Positions 1 to 7,994 of a stretch of 64,000 nucleotides of DNA are shown here, in pieces. The stretch spans positions 248,001 through 312,000 of the forward strand of contig JACKET010000006.1 in NCBI GenBank assembly GCA_020632875.1. The letters are read 5' to 3'. Each line of letters starts with the position of its first letter. Position 1 is the first letter of the stretch. Both the position numbers and the translations under genes were made by a program. The DNA comes from Alphaproteobacteria bacterium (GTDB taxonomy: Bacteria; Myxococcota_A; UBA796; GCA-2862545). The notes under the pieces were generated by a model, which made no database searches, had not been told where the DNA came from, and saw nothing but the letters and a program-made list of their open reading frames with translations.

Positions 1-354
1 CACCCGCACCAGCGCGAGGCCGTCGGGGGAGCGTGCGGCGTGCTCCCCGAGCAGCGCGTCGCTCCAGAGGTCGGGCGGCACCCATCGCCACAGGCCCGGC
101 CGGTACGGGTCGAGCGCGGGCGCGTCGAGCTGGGCGCAGACCACGCGCGCGAGGTCGCGCTGGATGGCCGGCCACAGCGCGCGCTTCACGCGCCACCCGG
201 GCTGGAAGCCCAGCCCGACGGGTGCGGGCAGCCCCCCGAGGACGACGGCGAGCGCCTCGGGCCCGAGCGCGACGCACTGCGCGATGCGGTCGGGCTCCCC
301 GGAGCCGAGGAGCCGCTGCAGCAGGGTGGCGCGGTGCAGCTCCCCGGAGTCCAC
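1..354 (-). CDS. hypothetical protein, N-terminal part (runs off the window)
   Basis: An open frame starts at a GTG (354-352), three bases past the stop of the preceding gene, and stays open for 118 codons to the window edge. The N-terminus reads VDSGELHRATLLQRLLGSGE and is rich in Leu, Trp and Pro, with no signal peptide or membrane segment. The tight spacing places it third in an operon after the ECF sigma factor and its membrane partner. I do not recognise the family. It is called from unbroken high-GC coding frame and operon position alone. Confidence 0.6.
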   Translation of the reverse strand, partial: MDSGELHRATLLQRLLGSGEPDRIAQCVALGPEALAVVLGGLPAPVGLGFQPGWRVKRALWPAIQRDLARVVCAQLDAPALDPYRPGLWRWVPPDLWSDALLGEHAARSPDGLALVRV

Positions 355-357
355 GTC

Positions 358-1263
358 TCAGTCCCCCACGGCGAACCGGAAGTGCTCGAGACCCCCGTCC
401 TCCGTCGCCACGAGCACGTCCGACCGGCCCGGCCGGATGCCCATGACCGACACCACGCCGTCCTGTACGGCCTGGACCGTGAGGATATCGGGATCCGCGA
501 CCGAGATCGCCTTGGCGTCCAGGCGGAGCAGGTCGGCGCCCCCGATCCGCAGCGTCCGATCCTGGACGCGGTCGGGGCCCGGCGCGTCGCCGAGCGTGAG
601 GGTCCACACCGTCGGCTTGCCGCCGCGCACCAGCACCACGTCGGTCTGCCCGGGGCGGAGGCCGCGGAATGCCGCGCGCCCGCCGACGTTCACGACCTCG
701 ACCACGTCCGGGTCGACCACGGACACCGACTCGACGCCGGACACGTCGAACAGACGGAACGTGCCCAGCCCGACTTCCAGCATCGCGGTCGACTGCGGAG
801 ACTCCGCCTCGAACGTCACCTCGAGATGCAGGACCTCGGGCTCGCCCTCCGCGTACGCCACGACGAGGTCGGTGGTCCCGGGACGCAGGCCGTTGAGCTG
901 GAAGCCGCCGTCGGGCAGCGCCAGCACGTCGACGTGGTCGGGGAGCACGATGCTCGCCGACTTCACGGGACGGTCGGGGTGCCACAGCGCCGCGTGGCCC
1001 GCGCCCATCCGGATGACGCCGTCGTCTGCTGCGCGCCGACCGGATGCCGCGGCAGTCTCGGGAGCCCCGGTCTCGGCGAGCAGCGGCGCGAGGGCCGTCC
1101 AGCCGACCCAGCCGAGCACCGCCGCCGCGGCGAGGCCGGTGGCGATGGCCATCCCGCTCGTCGGGCGCCGCGGAGCCGCCTGCAGCGCGCGCTGCCAGTC
1201 CCGCTCGAAGTCTCCATCCGCCTGGAAGCGCTCGAGCGCCTCGTTCACTGCATCGCGGTCCAT
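358..1263 (-). CDS. membrane protein with three pilus-N-like repeats, putative anti-sigma partner
   Basis: 301 residues. A short cytoplasmic N-terminus (1-37) rich in charged residues precedes one membrane segment (about 38-62) and a periplasmic part. That part has three tandem beta modules of about 65 residues, each built around 'VsVaDPDvv...v...GLRPGqTDvvv', which resembles the N-terminal domain of secretin/pilus-assembly proteins (T2SS-T3SS_pil_N type). The start codon overlaps the sigma-factor stop (TGATG, 1265-1261), so translation is probably coupled. Position and topology fit a membrane anti-sigma factor that senses the envelope. That role is inferred; no canonical zinc-binding HxxxCxxC anti-sigma motif is present. 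Confidence 0.75.
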   Translation of the reverse strand: MDRDAVNEALERFQADGDFERDWQRALQAAPRRPTSGMAIATGLAAAAVLGWVGWTALAPLLAETGAPETAAASGRRAADDGVIRMGAGHAALWHPDRPVKSASIVLPDHVDVLALPDGGFQLNGLRPGTTDLVVAYAEGEPEVLHLEVTFEAESPQSTAMLEVGLGTFRLFDVSGVESVSVVDPDVVEVVNVGGRAAFRGLRPGQTDVVLVRGGKPTVWTLTLGDAPGPDRVQDRTLRIGGADLLRLDAKAISVADPDILTVQAVQDGVVSVMGIRPGRSDVLVATEDGGLEHFRFAVGD

Positions 1264-1844
1264 CACGCCTCCTCTTCGAGCAGCTCGGCGACCCCGTCGA
1301 GCTCGGCCTTCAGTCGTTTGCGGGCTTCGTGCAGGTGCACCCGGGCCGTGCCGGCATCGATCCCGAGCTCGCGCGCGGCTTCGGCCGCGGGGAGACCCTG
1401 GAGATCGCAGAGATCGACGAGCTCGCGCTGACGCGGGGTCAGCCGGCCCAGGTGGTCGAGCACACGCCGCGCGGACCGCGACAGGTCGGTCGCGCGGTCG
1501 GGCCGCTGCGAAGGGCGCGCCCAGGGGAGGAAGCCCAGGATCCCCCGTGGACGTCGCACGTCCCGCGCCGCGTTCCGCACGAGCGTGCGCATCCACGGCC
1601 CGAACGGCTGGTCGGCCCGGTAGGTGTGCGCGAAGCGGATCCATCGCACGAGGGCCTCCTGGACGGCGTCGTCCGCGTGTGCGGCGTCGCCGCCGGTCTC
1701 GAGCAGCGCCCACCGGCGCATGCGGGGGTAGTACAGCTCGGCCACACCTCCCAGCGCGGACCGGTCGCCGGCGATGGCGGCTGCGAGCAGGTCCGGGTCA
1801 GGCTCGGAGCGCACTCCGCCCACCTCCATGGGTGTCAGGGTCAT
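1263..1844 (-). CDS. RNA polymerase ECF sigma factor
   Basis: 193 residues, normal for the family. Region 2 contains the core-binding and -10 recognition helices (AHADDAVQEALVRWIRFAHT, then the FGPWMRTLVRNAARD segment). Region 4 has the helix-turn-helix around LTPRQRELVDLCDLQGLPAA and the DAGTARVHLHEARKRLK recognition helix. The ATG at 1844-1842 follows GAAGGAGAGGA. It is the first gene of an operon with a coupled membrane protein. It probably directs an envelope-stress or cell-surface regulon and may control its own operon. The target promoter was not identified. Confidence 0.9.
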   Translation of the reverse strand: MTLTPMEVGGVRSEPDPDLLAAAIAGDRSALGGVAELYYPRMRRWALLETGGDAAHADDAVQEALVRWIRFAHTYRADQPFGPWMRTLVRNAARDVRRPRGILGFLPWARPSQRPDRATDLSRSARRVLDHLGRLTPRQRELVDLCDLQGLPAAEAARELGIDAGTARVHLHEARKRLKAELDGVAELLEEEA

Positions 1845-1916
1845 CCTGTCCTCTCCTTCTTCACCCGGCCTACTGGTAGAAGTCGGAAACCGTTCAGGAA
1901 CTTTTTTTCGAGGACG

Positions 1917-1943
1917 TGTCGATCGGCAGTCGGCTCGGTCGTC
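1917..1943 (+). promoter_or_regulatory. candidate ECF42-type promoter of the VOC-YCII-sigma operon
   Basis: TGTCGA (1917-1922), a 17-base spacer, then CGTC (1940-1943), about 50 bases before the first ATG of the operon. TGTCGA in the -35 region and CGA/TC in the -10 region is the target reported for ECF42 sigma factors, and the operon's last gene encodes such a factor, so autoregulation is likely. An overlapping generic ECF pattern, GGAAC-N16-GTC, lies at 1897-1920 and could instead serve another ECF factor. Confidence 0.55.
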
Positions 1944-1993
1944 CTCGGTTCGGAAGACGCACTGGAGCGTCGCCCCACCCCGAGAGGAATCCC

Positions 1994-2740
1994 ATGGCCT
2001 ACACCGATCTGTCCTTCTGCTGGCACGGCATCGTCACCCCCGACCCCGCGGCCGCCCGCGCCTTCTACGCCGGCGTGCTCGGCTGGAACGCGCAGGACGT
2101 GCCGATGGGCGACGGCACCACCACGGTGCTCGACCCCGGCGACGGCGTGCCGCGCTGCCACCTCGGCGCCCCCCAGGAAGCCGGCGTCCCCGCGCACTGG
2201 GAGAGCTACCTGCGCGTCGCCGACGTCGATGCCGCCGCCGCAGCGGCCGTCCGCAACGGAGGCGCCATCCTGGTCCCGCCGACCGACATCCCGCCCGGGC
2301 GCTTCGCCGTCGTGACCAGCCCGTCCGGCGCGGCCATCTCGCTGTTCCACGAGGCCGACGCCTCCGCCTCCGACGCCCCCGAAGCCGAGGGCATCCACTG
2401 GACGGAGCTGCACTCCCACGAGCTCGAGGCCGACCTGGCCTGGCTGAAGGCGTCTTTCGGCATCGAGACCGGCACCATGCCGATGCCGAACGGCACCTAC
2501 TACCTGCTCAAGCAGGGCGAGCGCATGATCGGCGGCGCGCTGTCGGCCATGCACGCCGACGCGCCGTCGATGTGGCTCGTGTGGCTCAAGGTCGGCGACG
2601 TGGACGGCACGGCGGATCGCGTGCGGGCTTCCGGCGGGAAGGTGCTCGGTGACAGGATGGACATGCCCGGCGTCGGCGCCATGTACATCGCCGCCGACCC
2701 CACGGGCGGCGTGTTCGGCATCATCGAGCCGACGGCCTGA
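1994..2740 (+). CDS. two-domain VOC (glyoxalase-fold) protein, Cfp30B-like
   Basis: 248 residues with two tandem vicinal-oxygen-chelate domains. The first (about 5-118) opens with FCWHGIVTPDPAAARAFYAG and the second (about 133-247) with HWTELHSHELEADLAWLKA. The second ends in the typical DPTGGVFGIIEP. The layout matches the mycobacterial Cfp30B/Rv0577 type of VOC protein. The start follows GAGAGGA; a longer frame upstream lacks a ribosome-binding site and runs into the promoter. It is first in an operon with a YCII protein and an ECF42 sigma factor, a combination common in actinobacteria and myxobacteria. The substrate is unknown. Confidence 0.88.
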   Translation: MAYTDLSFCWHGIVTPDPAAARAFYAGVLGWNAQDVPMGDGTTTVLDPGDGVPRCHLGAPQEAGVPAHWESYLRVADVDAAAAAAVRNGGAILVPPTDIPPGRFAVVTSPSGAAISLFHEADASASDAPEAEGIHWTELHSHELEADLAWLKASFGIETGTMPMPNGTYYLLKQGERMIGGALSAMHADAPSMWLVWLKVGDVDGTADRVRASGGKVLGDRMDMPGVGAMYIAADPTGGVFGIIEPTA

Positions 2741-2750
2741 AGGAGGGACC

Positions 2751-3104
2751 ATGCAGTACGTCGCGCTCATCTACGATGTGGAAGACCGTCCCCAGAGCCC
2801 CTCGGAGTTCGAGGAGATGATGGGGGGCTACTTCGCGTTCAACGAGACTGCCCGGGGCCAGGGCGCCCTGCTCGGGGGCGAAGCGCTCGAGCCGTCATCC
2901 ACGGCGACCACCGTTCGCGTCCGCGACGGCGAGGTCCTGCTGACCGACGGGCCGTTCGCGGAGACCCGCGAGGCGCTGGGCGGATTCTACCTGCTCGAGT
3001 GCCGCGACCTCGATCACGCGATCGAGCTGGCCGCGAAGATCCCCGGGGCCTCGACCGGCTGTGTCGAGGTCCGTCCGGTGCTGCACATCCCCGGCGACGG
3101 GTGA
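2751..3104 (+). CDS. YCII/DGPF-domain protein
   Basis: 117 residues. It starts MQYVALIYDVED behind a perfect AGGAGG (2741-2746) and contains the LLTDGPFAETREALGGFYLLE segment that gives the DGPF family its name. Its stop overlaps the next start (GTGA, 3101-3104). DGPF proteins are the standard genomic partner of ECF42 sigma factors and are thought to be part of the sigma factor's output. The enzymatic role is not established. Confidence 0.92.
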   Translation: MQYVALIYDVEDRPQSPSEFEEMMGGYFAFNETARGQGALLGGEALEPSSTATTVRVRDGEVLLTDGPFAETREALGGFYLLECRDLDHAIELAAKIPGASTGCVEVRPVLHIPGDG

Positions 3105-4327
3105 CGGTCGATCGGGCCCTCACGCGCCTGGTCCGCGACGAGTCGGGCCGGGTGCTCGCCGCCCTCGTGCGCATCACGGGGGAGCTGGGTCTCGCGGAGG
3201 AGGTCGTCCAGGAGGCCCTGGTCATCGCCCTCCGCCGCTGGCCCGACGTGGGCGTGCCCGACGACCCCCGCGCGTGGGTCATCACCACCGCGCGGAACCT
3301 CGCCATCGACCGCATCCGGCGCCGCCGCCGGTTCGAGGAGCGCTCCCGGGTGCTCGGCGAGCTGGCGGCGCTCCGCGCTCCGGCGAGCCCCGAAGAGGCG
3401 CTCTCCGCGTACCCGGACGACCGACTGCGCCTGCTGTTCACGTGCTGCCACCCGGCGCTGGCGATGGATGCGCGGGTCGCGCTGACCCTGCGCACCGTCG
3501 CCGGCCTGACCTCCGAGGAGATCGCGCGGGCGTTCCTCGTCGAGCGCACCACGATGCAGCAGCGAATCGTGCGCGCGAAGAAGAAGATCCAGGCGGCGGG
3601 CATCCCGTACGCCATCCCCGACCCGGCGCACCTCGAAGAGCGCCTCGCAGGGGTGCTGTCGGTCGTCTACCTCGTGTTCAACGAGGGCTACGGCCCGACC
3701 TCCGGAGACCTCGGCCTGCGCGTCGATCTCGCGGAGGAGGCCATCCACCTCGGGCGCCTGCTGCACGGCCTGAGGCCCGGGCACCAGGAGGTCGCGGGGC
3801 TGCTCGCCCTGATGCTGCTCCACCACGCCCGGCGCCACGCGCGCTTCGTCGACGGCGAGGTCGTGCTGCTCGAGGACCAGGACCGCGCGCTCTGGGACGG
3901 GGAGGCCATCGCGGAGGCCATGCCCCTCGTCGAGGCCGCGGTGGCCGGGCGTCCCGGAGCCTACGCGCTCCAGGCGGCCATCGCCGCGCTGCACGCCCGC
4001 GCCCCCACGTGGGAGGCGACCGACTGGCCGCAGATCGAGCACCTGTACCGGCTGCTCCGGGTTCGCGTCCCGTCGCCCGTCGTCGCGCTGAACCATGCCG
4101 TGGCCGTGGCGATGGCGCACGGGGCTCCGGCGGGCCTCGCGATGCTCGATGCGCTCGACGAGCCGCTCGCCGGGCACCACCTGTTCCACAGCGCGCGCGC
4201 GGCGCTGCTGGTCCGATCGGGGCGGCCCGACGAGGCCCTCGAGGCCTACCGCCGGGCGCTGGAGCTCGTGGGGACGGAGCCCGAGCGGCGGTTCCTCGAG
4301 CGCCGGATCGCGGCCCTCGTCACGTGA
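3101..4327 (+). CDS. ECF42-type RNA polymerase sigma factor with C-terminal TPR-like extension
   Basis: 408 residues from a GTG that overlaps the YCII stop; an upstream GTG start would bury the YCII gene. Region 2 (AEEVVQEALVIALRRWPDVG, then DPRAWVITTARNLAIDRIRR) and region 4 (VALTLRTVAGLTSEEIARAF, followed by TTMQQRIVRAKKKIQ) occupy the first 180 residues. The long C-terminal extension is alpha-helical and TPR-like (HHLFHSARAALLVRSGRPDE region near the end). This is the ECF42 architecture, in which the extension rather than an anti-sigma factor is needed for function. It probably drives its own operon. Confidence 0.92.
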   Translation: MTVDRALTRLVRDESGRVLAALVRITGELGLAEEVVQEALVIALRRWPDVGVPDDPRAWVITTARNLAIDRIRRRRRFEERSRVLGELAALRAPASPEEALSAYPDDRLRLLFTCCHPALAMDARVALTLRTVAGLTSEEIARAFLVERTTMQQRIVRAKKKIQAAGIPYAIPDPAHLEERLAGVLSVVYLVFNEGYGPTSGDLGLRVDLAEEAIHLGRLLHGLRPGHQEVAGLLALMLLHHARRHARFVDGEVVLLEDQDRALWDGEAIAEAMPLVEAAVAGRPGAYALQAAIAALHARAPTWEATDWPQIEHLYRLLRVRVPSPVVALNHAVAVAMAHGAPAGLAMLDALDEPLAGHHLFHSARAALLVRSGRPDEALEAYRRALELVGTEPERRFLERRIAALVT

Positions 4328-4859
4328 GCGGCGGCCCGGCCGTCTCCTCGTCGCTGCCGGTGAGCGACTGGAACGCCACGACGACGCCGATCAATGCCGC
4401 GAAGATCCCCGCGAAAGCGCCGCCGGCCCAGAGCCACGGCGTCACGTCGAACGCCTCCTCCTCGGGCTCTTCGGGGTAGTACGCGCCGCTGTAGTGGACG
4501 GGCGCGGGCGGCGTCGTGGGCCCGTCGTCCTCGTCGAAGGACCGGTTGCCGCGGGCCTCGAAGTACGCGTCGGCGGCCTCGTCGAGGTTCTCGAGCTCAC
4601 CGGCCCTCCGCGCCATGGCGATCTCGACCGCGCTGACCTCGAGCTCGACACCCTCTTCGCGAGCCCGCTCACGGAGCCGTTCCGCGTCTTCCATGTCCTG
4701 CCGGGTGGGGGCGAATTCGGCCATCGTCCACGCCGCGCTGCCGCCGACCATCGGGATCCCGATGCACATCGGCACGAAGACCATTCCGAAGACGCCGAGG
4801 AAGAGGGCGAGGATGCCGATTCGCATCAAGGGGGGCATCGGACCGCGTCGGTAGCTCAT
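4320..4859 (-). CDS. hypothetical membrane protein, two transmembrane segments
   Basis: 179 residues. One membrane helix lies near the N-terminus (about 12-38, IGILALFLGVFGMVFVPMCI) and a second near the C-terminus (about 144-166, LWAGGAFAGIFAALIGVVVA). Between them is an acidic soluble loop with a helical ERLRERAREEG stretch and a Pro/Tyr-rich part (PTTPPAPVHYSGAYYPEEPE). The 3' end overlaps the convergent sigma gene by eight bases. I do not recognise a family. Confidence 0.72.
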   Translation of the reverse strand: MSYRRGPMPPLMRIGILALFLGVFGMVFVPMCIGIPMVGGSAAWTMAEFAPTRQDMEDAERLRERAREEGVELEVSAVEIAMARRAGELENLDEAADAYFEARGNRSFDEDDGPTTPPAPVHYSGAYYPEEPEEEAFDVTPWLWAGGAFAGIFAALIGVVVAFQSLTGSDEETAGPPLT

Positions 4860-5001
4860 CGACTCTCCGGGAGGGGGTGGAGCCGTGGGGTCGTCACCGA
4901 ATCCCCGCGGATGTCACATTTCGTAGACACGCGCGGGCGCGCGGCCAGTGAGAATCGGTGGGGAGGTCGCCCCGGAGGGGCATGGGCGGTAGAGTCCTCC
5001 C

Positions 5002-5610
5002 ATGGACGAGCGCACCACCGTGGAGTTCGAGACGGTCCCGACCGGAGGGCTGCGCGCCACGGTTCCGCTGCGCCCACACGCGCTGTTCTCGTGGCTGTCG
5101 CCCAGGAACCGCGCCACGATGGGCGCTTCCCGTCTACCCGGCATGGCGCTCTCCCGGCCGTTCGGCTTCCTCATGGCACTGGTCGGAGCGGCTTTCGTGG
5201 CGTTCCCGTTCGATGTCCCGGGCAAGCGGGGCGACATCGAAGACGGGTCGATCCTGATGGGGCTGGTCGTGATGGGCGTGCCGCTGTGGGTCGAGCTGGA
5301 GTCCCGGTTCTGGCGGGTGCTGCGCGGCGGGGAGCTCGTGATCGGCGTCGGGAAGGGGCAGGTGGTCGTGGCCCGCTCGGGCAAGGCGGTCGCGCTCGTC
5401 GATGCGCCCCTCGAGGACTGCGTGTTGGGCTCGAAGGGCAACGAGCTCCTTGTGACCGTGAAGGGCGTCGAGCACCGGTGGCCCACGGCCTGCACGGTTC
5501 GTGAGCTCGACCGGCTCACCCAGCGGTTCGCGGCGCTGCGGGAGGCGCACGGAACACCCGACAGCGTGCCGGCGACGCTCATCCGCGACGTGCAGCAGAT
5601 CCGCACGTGA
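5002..5610 (+). CDS. hypothetical membrane protein with C-terminal PH-like beta domain
   Basis: 202 residues. A soluble N-terminus precedes two membrane helices (about 51-70, FGFLMALVGAAFVAFPFD, and about 82-95, ILMGLVVMGVPLW). A C-terminal beta-rich domain follows (GGELVIGVGKGQVVVARSGK to about residue 180), reminiscent of bacterial PH domains. Its stop overlaps the next start (GTGA, 5607-5610), so the two genes form an operon with a similar layout. Function unknown. Confidence 0.7.
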   Translation: MDERTTVEFETVPTGGLRATVPLRPHALFSWLSPRNRATMGASRLPGMALSRPFGFLMALVGAAFVAFPFDVPGKRGDIEDGSILMGLVVMGVPLWVELESRFWRVLRGGELVIGVGKGQVVVARSGKAVALVDAPLEDCVLGSKGNELLVTVKGVEHRWPTACTVRELDRLTQRFAALREAHGTPDSVPATLIRDVQQIRT

Positions 5611-6158
5611 CCGCGAAGGGCGGCGCGCTCGTCTCCTACGGCCCGGATCACCACGAGGCCGAGATCCCGGCGCGCCGGCCAGGTGGGATCGCGGGGCTAC
5701 GCGCGAGGCACCTGCCCACGCGTCGCCGGGCCAAGATCACGGTGGCTCAGGTCGTCGCCCTGATGGTCGTGATGCAGCTGCTGTTCGCCCTGCGGGCGGG
5801 GGTCGGCGGGAGCGACGCCGTGTGGGTCGGCGCGTTCGTGGTGTCGGTGCTGGGGGTCCAGCTGGGACTGGGCTACCGGCCCGCGACCGAAGCGTGGCGT
5901 CTCGTGGTGCACGACGCGTACTTCGAGGTGCACGAGCGCATCGGGGAGGACGAGGTCCGGCAGATCGACGGGCGGCTCGCCGACCTCGGGATCGAGGCCC
6001 TCGGGAGCCGGCTCGTGATTCGCTGCGATGGGCGCGAGGTCGCGCTCGACACGGCGCTCCCGGCGGGCGCGTGCAGTGCTCTGTGCGAGGCGCTCCAGGG
6101 GCTGCGGGGTGGACGCCCGGCCGCGGTGCAGCGCCCCGTCGGCGTTCACGAGGCCTGA
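5607..6158 (+). CDS. hypothetical membrane protein, second of a coupled pair
   Basis: 183 residues from a GTG overlapping the previous stop. Two membrane helices (about 44-63 and 69-88) are followed by a beta-rich C-terminal domain (WRLVVHDAYFEVHERIGEDE onwards). It shares the two-helix plus PH-like layout of its neighbour without obvious sequence identity, which suggests a heteromeric membrane pair. The last 13 bases overlap the convergent GST gene. Function unknown. Confidence 0.68.
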   Translation: MTAKGGALVSYGPDHHEAEIPARRPGGIAGLRARHLPTRRRAKITVAQVVALMVVMQLLFALRAGVGGSDAVWVGAFVVSVLGVQLGLGYRPATEAWRLVVHDAYFEVHERIGEDEVRQIDGRLADLGIEALGSRLVIRCDGREVALDTALPAGACSALCEALQGLRGGRPAAVQRPVGVHEA

Positions 6159-6775
6159 GGGGAGGCGGCGCGGGCCGCGGCGAGCGCTTCGACCTCGCGG
6201 CGCAGCGCCGTCCGGACGGGTGGCTGGGCGGTGGTCTGCTCGAGCAGGGCCTGCAGGCCGGGCGTCTGCACGGTCTCGGGCCACCGGTGGGCGAGGAGGC
6301 GGGTGGCCCAGTACAGGAAGTCGTCGGCGGGCGAGGGCGTGTCGAGCAGGGTGCCGCGGCCCACGACCGCGGCCTCGAGGTGGGCGAGCACCGGGGGGAG
6401 CAGGCGGTTGCGCGCGTCTTCGACGCCGGCTTCGGGGGTCGCGGGGTCGAAGGCCGGGCCGAGCACCTGCTGGTGCAGCTCGGTGGCGATGAACGAGGCC
6501 CACTCGAGGTGACGCCTCCGCCGCAGGGCCGTGCGAGGGGCGCCCTGCTCGTCGAGCCAGTCGAGCACCGCGACCATCTCGGTGAGGACCTCGCCATCGG
6601 GCAGGACCAGCGCGGGGACCTTGCGCTTCGGGTTCAGGGCATCGAATCCATTCGTCATGATCTTCCTCGCGTATCCGCGGTCGACCCACGTGATCTCGAA
6701 GGGGACGGCGAGGCGCTCGAGACCGATGTGGACGGCGAAGGAACAGGCGAACGGAAACGTGTACAGCGTGTGCAT
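6146..6775 (-). CDS. glutathione S-transferase family protein
   Basis: 209 residues. The N-terminal thioredoxin-fold domain (1-80) includes YTFPFACSFAVHIGLERLAV, the cis-Pro element KRKVPALVLPDGEVLTE (VPAL) and the glutathione-contacting E-M pair. The all-helical C-terminal domain follows from about residue 90. It is divergent from a GlxA-type AraC regulator over a short intergenic region with a palindrome. The physiological substrate is unknown. Confidence 0.88.
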   Translation of the reverse strand: MHTLYTFPFACSFAVHIGLERLAVPFEITWVDRGYARKIMTNGFDALNPKRKVPALVLPDGEVLTEMVAVLDWLDEQGAPRTALRRRRHLEWASFIATELHQQVLGPAFDPATPEAGVEDARNRLLPPVLAHLEAAVVGRGTLLDTPSPADDFLYWATRLLAHRWPETVQTPGLQALLEQTTAQPPVRTALRREVEALAAARAASPQAS

Positions 6776-6786
6776 GGGACCTCCTG

Positions 6787-6804
6787 GGGCATCCTCGGAT
6801 GCCC
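6787..6804. promoter_or_regulatory. inverted repeat between divergent GST and AraC genes
   Basis: GGGCATCC-TC-GGATGCCC is a perfect 8-base dyad lying 11 bases upstream of the GST start and 86 bases upstream of the AraC start. It is a plausible operator for the adjacent AraC-type regulator, or a short hairpin in a leader. No functional evidence beyond position. Confidence 0.35.
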
Positions 6805-6889
6805 GTGTGACGTCCGGAATGACAAAGATCGGACGAATCCAGCCATGCGCGGGGCAGGGTCGCAGGGTGGATGGCTATGGAGGTCGTGG

Positions 6890-7873
6890 ATGTCGGGCTC
6901 CGGACGATTCCTGCCACAGACGCGGCGCCTCGCGGTGCTGGTGCCCCCGGGCGTACAGCTCGTGGGAGTCGTGGGGTTCTACGAGGTCTTCGACGCGGTC
7001 AACCGCATCCTCGCGAGCCGCGGGCGCGCGCCGGCCTACGACCTCCGCCTCGCGGGCATCGAAGACCGCACCCCGTCCGCGTCGGGCCTGGCGCTGCACA
7101 CGGGGCCCGTGGATGCCGTGGAAGCCGCGCATACGGTGGTCGTGTGCGGCACCCTCGAAGACACCGCGCACACCGACCCGCGCCTGCTGGCGGCGGTCGA
7201 TCGCCTCGCACGGACGGCCGAGCGGGTGGTGTCGCTGTGCGTGGGGGCCTTCGTGCTCGGCGAGCTCGGCTGGCTCGACGGCCGGCGCTGCACGACGCAC
7301 TGGCTCGAGCTCGAGCGGCTCCGGGCGCGCTTTCCGCTCGCCCGCGTCGAGCCCGATGCGATCTTCACGGAAGACGGGCCGGTGCTCACGTCGGCCGGCG
7401 CGACGGCGGGGATCGACCTCGCGCTGCACATGGTGCGCCTCGATCTCGGGCCGCGCATGGCCCTCGCGGTCGCGCGGGTGCTCGTGATGTTCGCCCAGCG
7501 GCCGGGCGGGCAGTCGCAGTTCGGCAGCGCCCTGCGCATCCGGCCGGGCACCGACGAGCGGCTGCAGCGGCTGGTGTCCCGCGTGCTGAACGACCCCGGC
7601 GGCGACCACACGATCGACGCGCTCGCCGCGTCGGTCGGCATGAGCCCGCGCCACTTCGCCCGCGTGTTCCGCGCCGAGACGGGCGAGACCCCTGCAGCGT
7701 TCGTGTCCCGCGCCCGGGTCGAGGCCGCGCAGCGAGCGCTGGCGCAGAGCGATGCGCCCATCCCGACCATCGCGGAGGACTGCGGGTTCGGCACTCCCGA
7801 GACGCTCCGGCGCACGTTCCAGCGGGTCGTGGGCGTGTCGCCCAGCGCGTGGCGGGAGCGCTTCCGGGCGTGA
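6890..7873 (+). CDS. GlxA-type AraC-family transcriptional regulator (DJ-1/PfpI + HTH)
   Basis: 327 residues. A DJ-1/PfpI-like sensor domain (about 8-190) carries the nucleophile-elbow-like VVSLCVGAFVLGELGWLDG with its Cys and the following RRCTTHW. The AraC HTH domain occupies about 225-327 (HTIDALAASVGMSPRHFARV, then PTIAEDCGFGTPETLRRTFQ). The ATG at 6890 follows GGAGG (6879-6883) with good spacing; an ATG at 6845 is possible but lacks a ribosome-binding site. It probably regulates the divergent GST gene. Confidence 0.92.
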   Translation: MSGSGRFLPQTRRLAVLVPPGVQLVGVVGFYEVFDAVNRILASRGRAPAYDLRLAGIEDRTPSASGLALHTGPVDAVEAAHTVVVCGTLEDTAHTDPRLLAAVDRLARTAERVVSLCVGAFVLGELGWLDGRRCTTHWLELERLRARFPLARVEPDAIFTEDGPVLTSAGATAGIDLALHMVRLDLGPRMALAVARVLVMFAQRPGGQSQFGSALRIRPGTDERLQRLVSRVLNDPGGDHTIDALAASVGMSPRHFARVFRAETGETPAAFVSRARVEAAQRALAQSDAPIPTIAEDCGFGTPETLRRTFQRVVGVSPSAWRERFRA

Positions 7874-7883
7874 GACAGAGCGT

Positions 7884-7914
7884 GTGACGTCCCCTCCGTG
7901 CCGTGGGACGTCCC
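7884..7914. promoter_or_regulatory. putative enhancer (UAS) pair for a sigma-54 activator
   Basis: Two copies of a palindromic decamer, GTGACGTCCC (7884-7893) and GGGACGTCCC (7905-7914), have centres 21 bases apart, two helical turns. They lie about 70-100 bases upstream of the transcription start predicted from the sigma-54-like box at 7957-7972. The same decamers stand upstream of the sigma-54 boxes near 10.9 and 17.3 kb. Confidence 0.5.
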
Positions 7915-7956
7915 GCCGATGGCGCGGCATCCCAGGGGTTCGCACGTCGCCATGGG

Positions 7957-7972
7957 CGGCACGGAGCTTGAA
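7957..7972 (+). promoter_or_regulatory. sigma-54-like promoter (imperfect)
   Basis: CGGCACGGAGCTTGAA compares with the consensus TGGCACGN4TTGCW. The -24 GGCACG block and TTG match; the C of the -12 GC is replaced by A. It precedes the ATG at 7995 by a suitable distance and is accompanied by the UAS pair at 7884-7914. It is weaker than the boxes at 10908 and 17296 because -12 GC is normally essential. Confidence 0.4.
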
Positions 7973-7994
7973 TCCTCCCGACCTGGGAGGTGAC

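Noticed and set aside
6806..6816. Further enhancer decamer GTGACGTCCG near the GST/AraC genes
   Set aside because: One partial copy with no sigma-54 box nearby; likely chance.
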